From positions 1-64,000 of the forward strand of contig JAGQDJ010000154.1 in assembly GCA_022885665.1 (NCBI GenBank): 64,000 bases of DNA, written 5' to 3'. Below, piece after piece: positions 30,724 to 41,267 of the stretch. The translations under genes were made by a program, and so were the position numbers. Positions within the stretch are counted from its first letter, which is position 1, and every line of letters starts with the position of its first letter. The stretch is from Triops longicaudatus. Its lineage: Eukaryota > Arthropoda > Branchiopoda > Notostraca > Triopsidae. The notes under the pieces were generated by a model. It did not search any database. It worked only from the letters and a program-made list of their open reading frames with translations, and had not been told where the DNA came from.

Positions 30724-33700
30724 ATGAAATGCCATTTGAAGCTAATGTGGTAAAAAGTAGATTATGACAATAATAAACGCTAATCTACTGTTTCATATAT
30801 TTATTTTCTTTTTAGGTCACAGATAATTCCTTGGGCAAAGTCTTGCATAAATACAGATCGAACTTCTTCTGTTCTGAAAGAACAAGGAAATCAGTACTTT
30901 GGAGCTTGCCAGTACCCTGAGAGTATCGCATCGTACACAACTTGCATCAAAGTCGCTGAAAAGGACAGTCCAGAGTATGCAATTGCTTTGGCCAATCGAT
31001 CAGCTGCTCTGTTTCACTTGCAGCGTTACGAAGTAATTAAAATAAAGTAGGAATGTCGCCCACTTAACAGACACCCTTGAAATACACGGGAAAAATATAA
31101 TTGCACAATCATGTGACTTGGGCATGTCACTTAAAGTATTAAAAGCCCACAAACATCACTATCATGAAAAACAGGCCAACAGCGTGTTCGAGATACCACT
31201 TAAAGAAAGTGCCCTGGCTGTTGGTATCATTAACTCGCGAAAGACGAGTGAAATATTGTGTGTCGGGACCACGGAATGCCTAATATATATCAATATTTTT
31301 TTCCCATTTTAAAGGAATGTTTAAGAGATGTTGAGTCTGCATTAACTGCTAACTACCCAGAATCGTTAATACCGAAGCTATTGGTAAGAAAATACCGAAC
31401 ATTGACCAAGATTAATACAGACGTTGTAGCAGCTGCCCAATTTCTTGATGAATTAAAAACTTCTTTACCAAGTAAAATTTTACTTTCTTATTGTCATTTA
31501 GCAGCTTTCGGATAGAATCTTTTCAGAATGACCTTAAGAAAGCAGAACTTGAAGCGAAATCTCTCAAAACGCATCAGACAGCGCCTCAAGAACGCGAAAA
31601 GAAGTTGCCTGAACTTCTTAAAGGAGCGAACAAATCCGTTCGTAATATTTCTGCAGCTTTAGATGTCAAGTAAAACCTGTCCGATTAACTAATTCAAATC
31701 ATACGTAGATGCTGTTTCTCGCGTGTAGATATGCACCCAAAAAAGGACGTTACGTCATCGCGCAAGCTCCGGTTTCAATCGGCGACACACTGTTTATGGA
31801 AAAACCTTACGCTCTTGTCCTTTTACCCGATTATCGCTTTACTCATTGTCACCACTGCGTGAAAAAGCTTTCTAACTACATTCCGTAAGTATACATGTCG
31901 TAACTTACCATAAGTGTGCTTAATTTTTCTTCGAGTTTAGTTTAAAAATTACTTAAATTAATTACAGCTCCTCAAAAATACCTATTTAACTAAATTAAAT
32001 TTTATTACTAGATGTTGTAAGTTACGTACGACATTGCTATGAAACTATACAGGACATGGACATTGTACACATTTTACTTCTAATTTTTTAGATGTTTAGC
32101 TTGTGGAGAAGCGTGGTTTTGCTCGTTGGAATGCCAAGACTCATCGCAAGATTACCATCGCTACGAATGTGGCCTACATCGATTGCTAACCGCCATAGGT
32201 ATTGCCCACTTGGGCTTGCGTGTCGTTTTAACTGCAGGGCTTGACAAAATACGGAATTTTGATCAACAAAGGTCAACGTTGGCACCACCTGAAAAGAATA
32301 ACATTTATGAGCAATTAGAAGATAATTACTCTGCAGTTTTCCATCTTGTAACCCATATGGACGATGCAGAGCCCAGCGAACTGTATTTATACACCTTAGT
32401 GAGTATTTATTTTTATTCATTTATTTACAATTGGTTACATTAGATTTCGTGAATGTTTTGTAGACAGCCGCATTGGTGACGCATCTTTTGCGAGATTATA
32501 CCAATTTTATTGACCCCGGTGTAGATGCAAGTTTCGTGGGCGGATACTTACTACACCATATAAGGCAGTTGGTATGCAATGCCCATGCGGTCACGGCCGT
32601 GGAATCGGAAAGTACACCAACGTCTGGAGCAGTGAGCTCAGTAAGCCAAGAACGAATTGCTACCGCCATTTACCCTTCTGCGAGCTTGATGAATCATAGC
32701 TGCGATCCTTCCATCATTAGTGGGTACGAATTTTTTAACTACCCTCAGTTTCTTTTTTGGTTTTGTTCCATTGGTACATTTTTTTTAGCTTCGTGTCTTC
32801 TTTAGAAATATTACAAACATTAATTCTCAGTAGAAACTTTCGGGCATTAATCCAACGTTATTTGATTCTTTAAGATTCGTAGGTAGTATGTTGATTGTGA
32901 AAGCTGTTAAGGATTTGGCAGTAAACGAGGAGGTGTTTAATTGTTATGGGCCTCATTTTCGTCGCATGCCTCGCCCAGAAAGGCAAGAAGCGCTTCGGAA
33001 TCAGTATTGCTTTAACTGTGAGTGTTCGGCCTGCACGGATCCGGAAGATTTTCATGTAAGTTTTATACAATTTCAGAATACTTTGACATCATAAGCTGCA
33101 AATTGGCTGCAACAGGAAAAACTTATGTCCTTTCGGTGTCTGAGCTGCGGCGGCAGTCTAACAAATCCCCAAACTGGTGGAATTAAATCAAACAAAATCC
33201 AGACGGCTAAATGCCGAGATTGCAGAACAGAGCAGCCGTACGTGACGCAGTTGCGTGCTGATTTAGAAGCTATAGCATTGTTCAAAGAAGGTATTTGAAG
33301 TCTTTTAACCTTCATGTATTTCGTGTATTTATGTTTCTAATTTTCTTCAGAAGTTTGTTGTTATACTTAATCTGTTCACTCTGGTGTGTAGGAGAGGAAA
33401 ATTTGGACTTAGGAGATATGAAATCGGCGCTCAAGTGCTTCTCTACATGTTACGCTCTAAGGAAAAAAGCATTGAACACCTTTCACCCGGATTTAGCTCA
33501 AACACTCGACTTACTTGCGCACAGTTATGCGTTATTGGAAGACTACCCTCAAAGCGCGCATTATTTGCGTTTAGCATTGCCTGCGGTTGAATATCGCTAC
33601 GGGAAATTTAGTATCGAAGTTGCTCACGAATATCAAAAGTTTACGGATGTCCTCATCCAGCAGCTGGCGCTGCAAAAATCCGTGAAGTTGACACAAGAAG

Positions 33701-33804
33701 TGCGTCAGTACTTGGAACGAGCCTTAGAGATATTTGAAATGCACTATGGTACATGGCACGAAGATTATCAAGATCTTCAATCCAAATTACGCTCCTTGAC
33801 CTAA
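30724..33804 (+). CDS. SMYD4: SMYD4, SET and MYND domain protein
   Basis: Ten exons: 30724-30749, 30816-31032, 31315-31471, 31516-31669, 31729-31884, 32092-32398, 32464-32723, 32875-33055, 33116-33290 and 33392-33804 (681 residues). The order is N-terminal TPR (KEQGNQYFGACQYPESIASY), SET part one (KKGRYVIAQAPVSIGDTLF), MYND zinc finger (CHHC, CLACG, FCSLECQ, YHRYEC), SET part two (PSASLMNHSCDPS, then FNCYGPH with the expected catalytic tyrosine), post-SET cysteines (CFNCECSAC) and C-terminal TPR (LDLGDMKSALKCF). SMYD4 is a putative lysine methyltransferase and regulator, including of heart and muscle development in flies and vertebrates. The small first exon (8 codons) and the 44-base third intron are the least certain parts of the model. 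Confidence 0.88.
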
Positions 33805-34839
33805 TATACGCTTTCTTGCGGTTTGTTCTATCCTGCACTGTTAAGACGACTCTTCATTTTAAAATATTACTCTTATTTTGGTATGCAGGTTGTAAGGTGA
33901 GTTAATTTTCACGTGGAAATGGAAGCAGTGTGTTCAGTTGGGTTAAATTAACGACCTCTTTAATTTTACAAAATTATGTCTCGAATTTGTTTTCCACCAA
34001 AAAATAGTGTATTCTGCTTTCTTGCGAGTTCCAGAAATCTCAGCGATGCAGACACTGAAAAAAAAAGACATCCAACACGACGCAGATCCATGACTAGCTC
34101 ACAGGGTGGGAGGATATCACCAGAAAAACAGGAGGGCAAACTATACCTCGAATACTGTTTCTTGCGGGAAAAAAACATTGCAACTCATTTATCTTAAATA
34201 AGAAAATAGCCATCGTTAAAGTGCATCAAAACGTATAAAAAACGCGAATATGAAATTAAAAAACATACGAAACTTTTTTTTTTGTTTTTTAAATAGCTAC
34301 TCAGTATAAAAACAAATTGGACCAAGCGAAAAGGAACTGGAAGAATGGACTGAACTCTTTTCTTATGTTGCTATTCTCGGACTGTTTTAAAACGTTAAAA
34401 TCGGACTCTCGCGACGATCCAAAATATCTGAAATGGAAAACAAACAATATTACAACGCCAGTTAAAAGTGTCGGAATCCTATAACATACAACACAACAAC
34501 GTGCCGTATTGTTCAGTACTTTCTATAAGAATCGGTCCCAACAAAGCGCCCTATGATAACAGTATGGTACTGTGTAAAAATGCAGCGCTGCGGGATATTG
34601 GCGTCCGAAAGTCAAAAAGTGGGACAAACTCGCGCAACTGCCATGTCGTTAGATAAGAGAACTTTGTTGGGGCCATTTTCTATGGAAAATACTGTACAAT
34701 GTAAGATACTGGCAATGGTTGTAAGACTCCACCAAGTTTTGTCCGAAAGTTCGGGACAAATATAGCATATAAGAAGTATTTTTTTTTAAAAAAAAAAAAA
34801 ACAAACAAAACAAGGACTCTGGAAATAAATTAGACATTC
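33805..34839. other. Convergent 3' region between SMYD4 and the KIAA0930 homologue
   Basis: No gene is supported. An imperfect direct repeat (gtccgaaagt ... gggacaaa at about 34603 and 34741) and A/T homopolymer runs near 34780-34800 suggest repeat debris. Short frames here have no domain. Confidence 0.4.
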
Positions 34840-37466
34840 TTATTTGAGAGAAAACCAAGATTCTTTTAACCAAAACTTAGAAATGTTGGGGTAACGTTTA
34901 AACTTTAATGTACCTGATATTATAGTGTACCACGGTAATGTAACGTAAGTGAGCAAGGCGTTCAAAGGTACGGATTGGGCACGCCTATTTTCTTTCCAGA
35001 AATGGAATGTTTGAGTAAAACCGCGCATTGTCCACAATGGATTGCACACACCGTCGTCCAACTCTATTGAAAAAGGAAATCATAATTTTTAAATATAGTA
35101 AGAACCAACAATCTAACTCTGATTCTCAACTTAAAGTAACAAAAAGCAGATTTACGATAAACAAAAATATAGATTGCAAAGGAGGAGGATGGTAATTTCT
35201 CGCATTAAATACGGTACTTTAGCAATTAGACAATGTAAAATAATACCCTGCAACTGAAGAATCAGCAAGCGACTGAAAATAACTTAAAACGTACCCCGTT
35301 TGGTTGGCATATTGGCTTGGGCTTGCGCGATATTGCAGTAGTAATGAACGCGCGTTCCGTTGCTGAGGACTTGGCAAAAAGGGGGCGTGGTTGAGGAGGA
35401 AGCAGGAGGGGAAAGTGGTATACGAGAACCACCAGGGACAAAACTTGTACTCGACATTGGGGAACAATCAAACGAACGGGATTTGCGCATTTGAGTGTAA
35501 GGAGGAATTAAAGGTGGAGAAAGAGTAGGAGGTTTTTCACTATCGTCAGCCACGCCCTCATCGAAAGGCTTATCCCAAGTTTCAGATCCTGCCTCGGGCA
35601 CTTCGGCCACGCTGGGTAAACCTGCATGCATATACAGATACAAAGAAAAAAAGAACGATAGCGGAAAATTGATTTTACGCTGCAATTGAAAACTGAACTA
35701 AAGACTCTTTTAAAAATAAATAGGTAAAGAAAAGAAAAAAATTAACAAAAACGAAAAAATTGCAAAGCTTCAATTTGCTACGGAAAACCATGCAATTTAA
35801 AGGGTAACTGGCACAAATAACATTAACTAATAATAGATTGAAGAGAACCAGGAGTTTCACTAACCGTCGCGCAAATCACCGGCTTCGATTTCGCTAACTC
35901 CGTTAGAGTAACGATCCAAACCTTCGTTTTCGGAACGGGATTGTGAACTGTCTGGTTTGACGCGCCAGTTACCACGGTAACCATTGGAATTGCCGCTAGG
36001 ATCACTAAGTCTTCTCTAAAGAAACAATTAAAATACGTCATTTTTTTCCAGAACTTGTGGGGATTTTTATCTACACAGACTAAACGCTAATTTACATTCC
36101 CGTTTTCATTTATTTTCCCTTATTCTCTTATCCTTAGAGTCATTTTATGCTACATTTTTGTACACCAAACTGTTTGTCTTGTTCCCAAGTTTTTGACTTA
36201 CTTGTCTTGTTGTCGAATAGAAATCTTCCGGCTCGGATTCCCAATCTGAGTCCCATAATTCGGTTACGCTAAGACCAGGTTCCGACGACGGTGTATCTAA
36301 GCCTGACCCTTTTGGTTTGGTGACGGCCATTTCGGCGTGACCTTTACCCTGTGGGCCTTTCATGCGCACAAACTCCAGGCGTTGTGAACTCGCGCCACCA
36401 TACCAACCAAATGTCATGCGCTGGGCCATTTTACTGCTTAAGCTTGCCTGTTTAAAACGAAAGCTTAGGATTATTTTCTCTCTCGCAATTATTTGTTTTT
36501 AAATGTACTTCAATGAACAAAGTCAAAACGAATGACAAAAACCAAACAAATGTCAAGTCATGAGGGAAGTCGTTTACCCGAGTGTCGTAGACTTTTTTGA
36601 GAGCTTCGTACCGAATCGAGCCCAAAAAGAGAACTCCTTGAACAGTTCCTTGACGGTCTGATGCGACAAGTTCAACACACACCATTTCCCCATCTCGGAC
36701 ATGCATGTCTTCAAACACTTCGTCAAAGTTATCGACCATGAAACAGATATTCGGGTAAGTAAATTCTTCCAAGTCGCCTTTAACGTCCATTCGACGACGA
36801 CTAGGTGAGGCATAAACGGGCTAAAATAGCACGTATTAGAGAAAGGGCCGGACTTTACGAGGAGAATGGTAATAAAACGAAAAACCTGTGAATGTCGTTT
36901 AAGGACTTGGAGATCTTTAGGGCTTGTTCGGGTACAAATGGCGAGCGTTAAAGTGTAATCGAACTGATGAATAATTAAGTTTAAGTAGACAGTTTCTTCC
37001 CATGCAATGTCTGGGTCTCCAATTGGCAACTTTTTGCTATCTCTTCGAAACACTTCTACTTCAGTCTGAAATGAAACCAAGTACGTAAATTAATTATAGA
37101 GCACAGAAAAATATGGATTCAATTAATAGATTACTTCAAATTTTGGTAAGTAGCGCGTTGTGCCTTTTACGTGTTTTTTTCGTATAAAGAAGAGTAAATC
37201 ATCGGAGTCAATGCTCCGATCAGTTTCAAACAAGAAATGCCGGACAAAAAGGTCTGTCCAATGAGTTGTTCCATGAAGGACAACGAATCCATTGTCTATC
37301 AGGAGAATTTAAACGATATATTAACCATAGCTTTTGCGTGATAAAGACAAAAATTAAATTATTTACCCTCTTTAAACAGTCTTCTTGCATCTTTACGTCT
37401 CTGAAACTTGACTTCGTCCAACAAAAGTTCCAAGTTAGTAGACAGACTATTCCAATTTCTGGCCAT
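34840..37466 (-). CDS. KIAA0930 homologue, conserved protein of unknown function
   Basis: Exons: 37466-37367, 37295-37135, 37065-36886, 36820-36578, 36447-36202, 36015-35865, 35621-35295 and 35063-34840 (543 residues). Conserved blocks are HWTDLFVRHFLFE, EVEVFRRDSKKLPIGDPDI, ISYPN-like TYPNICFMVDNFDEVF, GEMVCVELVASD, GSIRYEALKKVYD, RLEFVRMKGPQGKGHAEMAV and a C-terminal LLTYVTLPWYTIIS. No catalytic motif or membrane segment is visible. The middle (exons 5-7) is Ser/Pro-rich and probably disordered. The family is conserved among animals, but I know of no established biochemical function. The start is chosen as the first ATG of the exon that carries the conserved N-terminal helix. Confidence 0.9.
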
Positions 37467-39025
37467 TGTTTACGTACTGGAAGAAGAGCTTCAACAGTTG
37501 CGAACCGCGAACTGTTGCAGTTGCACTATGCAGAGTTGATATCGAGTTACTCATTACGTATAACATTACCTGTCTGCAGAAATTCGTTGCTGCGGTACTT
37601 TTCAGACTTGTATACATTACCCAAAAGTTGATAAAACTGATGCTTCTTTAGATAATGTTGTGTTAAGATTTACTTACATAGGGTAAAAAGCACTTTTTGA
37701 TGGGGAATATTTCGGTAGTCAAACGAGAAGTTTGACAAGCACCGAGTTACAGCACAGATAAGCTCCTGCTTAGCTGTGAAATTTCCAGGGAAACGTACTT
37801 TATTCGTTAATGAATGAACGTCGCAAGAAACCTTTGCAAGCTACACGGTGCGGAGCAAAAACGAATGCCCCTATTGCAAACATTTTCCCGGCGGTTACGG
37901 AATATTCGCAAGAGGGTGACAAGGCACACTGTACACGCGAATACCGTGCATAGTGCCATTTTATTGACGAGAATGTATTTGTACGTAGGCCCGTTTCCGG
38001 GATTTCCGTTCAGTTGGGGCAGGGAGCGTTCGGGAAGGGTAAGATGCGTAGTGTTGTAGGCCTATTCGTATGGTAGATGCCGGCTCTGTAAATTATGTAC
38101 CCTTGTTTTCTCATTCGCTTTACATAATCCATGTCAATATTTTCATATGTGGGTCCATGTTTTCTTGTTGACAAACTGTATTTAGGTAGAATACCTTTTG
38201 CAGCTATTTTGATGACAACACTATTAAGGTCCGTCATGGAAATCTTCGTTTCGGCAAATTGGAGGCATCAAATTCCCGATCAATGATTTAGGATAGTGGG
38301 AAAGAAAGCCTCCTGATACGTGAACTGACGCATTGGTTAAAACTTGCCTGTCGTGAAAATTTGAGACCTTTCTGGCTTTGTTGAAGTACTTTAGCTACAA
38401 CCAGATGCATGCGTGACATTAAGGTGTGCATAAACCCCTAATGGGAGAATAACATGGGGTTTTTCAGACATCATGCTGGAAAAATGGTAAAAAAAATCAA
38501 AGAAATTGTTGTGACAGTAATGTTGGAGTTGTAGATATTTAATGCATTAGTCTAAGTTTTTGTCACAAAAAGCTTTTTCTAAATTTATAAATTACGGTTA
38601 AATTTTGCTATTTTTTGTTATACGGAAAATTGAAAATTTGGGAAACTGGTGCACGAGGTCTGATTTTTTTTAGATTTTAAGGTATAAAGAGAAACGAAAT
38701 CGGTCATGTGCTTTTCGTAATATTGTGTCTGAAATTTTAAGGTTTTGCATGACAATATTGGAACGGGTTTCTATCCAGACTTTCTCTTTGACTTCATTCA
38801 ATCTCTGCAGTTAATTACAATGAGAGATCTACCCTTCCTGGTGGAAATTGTGTCTCTATATTTTGTTTTAAAATAATACTGAAAGTTGTGTATACGGGTT
38901 TTTTTAGAAGTACTCGTGTGAGTGCGTACGTAATGTATTCTGTACCACTGATAGTTGAAAACCAAAAATAATATTCGCAGTAGCTTACAAGTTCTGAAAA
39001 AAAGCAGTATGTCCATAAGTTACTC
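37467..39025. other. Intergenic region, no supported gene
   Basis: It includes the upstream region of the KIAA0930 homologue and the 3' side of the second Kazal gene. The open frames (37814-38059 +, 38010-38237 -) lack domains and splice context. The rest is A/T-rich. Confidence 0.4.
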
Positions 39026-39703
39026 CTAATCTGCGTTACGCTGCTTAATTCCATTCTTGCATACGCCTCGGTAACGAACGTACAAGCCTATAAAGGTTTC
39101 CAAAATTCTGCTAGCTATCAGGGGCGGTCTGGCTTGCTACCGGCGCAGGCGAAAATTTTCAAGACCGGACCTACGAAACTTATTCAACGTTATTACTACT
39201 AAATTAGGCCCGGCCCAAAAAGGCATTTTCCGGTTCCTGCCGATGCGGCATTTGCCACAATGCCACAATAGCCAGTCCACTCCTGCTAGCTATCTTTGTC
39301 TCTTTGTTAATGAATACGTCTTACATGGATTGCAGCAGCGTTTTTGACAGTCGAGACGGCATTTATTGCTATAAGTTTTACCGTCCGATCCGCACACAGG
39401 ATCCCAAGTTCGAGGACAGACACAGCTTATGCATTGCCCTTTGTAAGCAACGTACAAATCTGTAAAGGTTTCCAGAAATCCTTTTCATTGTGTTTTGTAT
39501 TGCACGTAAAAATTACTGGGATTGCAGCATCGTCTTTGACAGTTGAGACGGCATCTATTGGTGTAAGTTTTTCCATCCGACCCGCACACAGGGTTGTATC
39601 TCATTGAACAGACACAATTCCCACATATCTGTTGTAGGTGGCTTGTGCCCAGTAATGCGCATAAAAGCGCGGAGACTAAAATAGAAAACGTAGAGGCTTT
39701 CAT
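39026..39703 (-). CDS. Secreted two-domain Kazal-type serine protease inhibitor
   Basis: Exons: 39703-39517, 39459-39325 and 39087-39026 (127 residues), introns in phase 1. There is a signal peptide (MKASTFSILVSALLCALLGT), then Kazal domain 1 (CSMRYNPVCGSDGKTYTN, P1 Met) and domain 2 (CPRTWDPVCGSDGKTYSN, P1 Arg). The last cysteine of each domain is supplied by the following exon (KGQC, RGVC), as in the plus-strand paralogue at 7409-8297. The short last exon ends CKNGIKQRNAD. Bases just before the ATG are also similar between the two genes (agaattagttat.aagaa). The second intron contains a 167-bp hAT-type MITE. Function is inferred from the family: an extracellular trypsin-like protease inhibitor for domain 2. 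Confidence 0.85.
39119..39285. mobile_element. hAT-type MITE (167 bp) with 8-bp target duplication
   Basis: The element starts caggggcggtctggct and ends agccagtccactcctg, an imperfect inverted repeat with the CAGGGGCG start common in hAT elements. It is flanked on both sides by the perfect 8-bp direct repeat ctagctat (39111-39118 and 39286-39293), the target-site length of hAT transposons. It has no coding capacity, and lies in the second intron of the Kazal gene. Confidence 0.88.
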
Positions 39704-41267
39704 GGCCTCTTCTTGATAACTAATTCGTTTAATGACTTGGTTAGTGTTACCCACCAGTGCTTGGACTGCACATCCCGATCTAAAATGGGTCTACATTCTA
39801 TTGAGATGAGAGCCTTTTTCATCGGGCTATAACAAATTCTTGTGCATGGAAAGCACGTAAAGCTGAGTTATGGAAAAATATGTTGGTTGAGTCAGCATTG
39901 AAAATGTCAATATAACTTCAGGGCTTATAAACACGAGATTGGTCTCTGCCTATCAGTCAGAAACGCTTATTAGATACGTCAATTAGAGCGTTTTCATTTT
40001 ATACTGTTGCATTGCGTTCGCGCAACAAAGCAAGACAACAAGTTTTTACAGCACGCAGCGAAAACTGGCATCGTTTAACATCTACGCAATGAAATTACAA
40101 TCTGTTTCAACCATTTTAAGAATTTGTGTCACGTTTAGTTAGGTAAATTAGGCATGTATCTGTTGAGTAGGCGTTTTCGTAATAACAGTCATACGCCTAG
40201 CGGGCGAAATAAAACTGACTGTAGCTGGCACCGAATACAAAATTTCCATGTGCATGCGTGTAGTATGATTTAGAGAAAATTTGAGTGGGTTAAGATTTAT
40301 TTTACAATCTGTGAAGTATATATTCTCTTATTACCGTTGCATTACGCACGACCTGTATGAAACTCGAACTTATGCCTGGTGAATAAAATTCTGGTGAAAC
40401 CTGGATCACGAATTGAAGAAAACCCCAGTCTGCGAACCCGTCAAGAGCAGGGCAAGGACAGTCACAGGGCCGCGGCCCTTCATGAGGAACTATTGGCAAG
40501 TTGTATTTGGTATTGTCGAAGTGTTGGGCACTGCAGTCATGCGTTGAATATTAGTTACTTTATGAAGGTTTCGAGGCGACCAATATCTCGTTTTGCGGCA
40601 TGTTGTAATCTCCAGGAGTCTTACAGTGCTTTAAGAAGGCAGAAAATTGTTTTAGCGAGTCATATTTCTCAATCGAAATTCCGTGAATATCTGCCTATGA
40701 ATTTCTCCTTTATAATCACGGCCTATATAAAGCTATTGGTATACATGGAGACCTTTTAATAAAACTTGTCACTGCAAATAGAAGTTAATTATTTGTAACG
40801 AACGCTTCTCATATTGGAAATTATTCCATTCTCATGTATTACATTTCCCAGTCACGCTGGGACTTCACAAAAAAACACATTCGTACAACTGTACACAATT
40901 TGAACAAAAACTCGCAATGTCTCGCAGTATTTACAGTAACAATGGATACGCTTGTCTTTAACTTCTTCCTTTTTTCAATTACAAGCGTTTCTTTAAAAAT
41001 TTACAGTAATCGTATGTTAACTCTTTTTTGTAATAAGGTTGGGATAACAATAAACCCATTTTAGACTTCTTCACTTGACACGGAACGAACATTGCGTTCG
41101 GAATGTTTCCTTGCTTCATTCTTCAACTCTCTTATCTTTGCACTTGAGCAACATGGCACGTTTAAGCCTTATTTCGTTTACAATAACACACATTTATGTT
41201 TATCATCTGACCTCACTCTTAAAAGTTCTTAAAATGGCAATTGAATGAACACTGTTCCTTGCTTCTT
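39704..41267. other. Upstream of the second Kazal gene and downstream of dachsous
   Basis: The right part should contain the dachsous 3' UTR and the left part the Kazal promoter. The 126-residue plus frame at 40379-40759 shows no domain and is not annotated. No other gene is seen. Confidence 0.45.
39886..39931 (-). promoter_or_regulatory. Putative core promoter of the second Kazal gene
   Basis: On the minus strand tttataag (39931-39924) is followed by ccctgaagtt and atgctgactcaacc, matching the blocks upstream of the paralogue in order and spacing. The start codon lies about 220 bases downstream, as in the other gene. Confidence 0.5.

Noticed and set aside
31384..31527. Alternative SMYD4 intron using the strong gtaaga donor at 31384 and the ag at 31527
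   Set aside because: It keeps phase but removes a TPR helix pair that resembles the family (KLLVRKYRTL ... FLDELKTSL); the 44-base intron keeps both.
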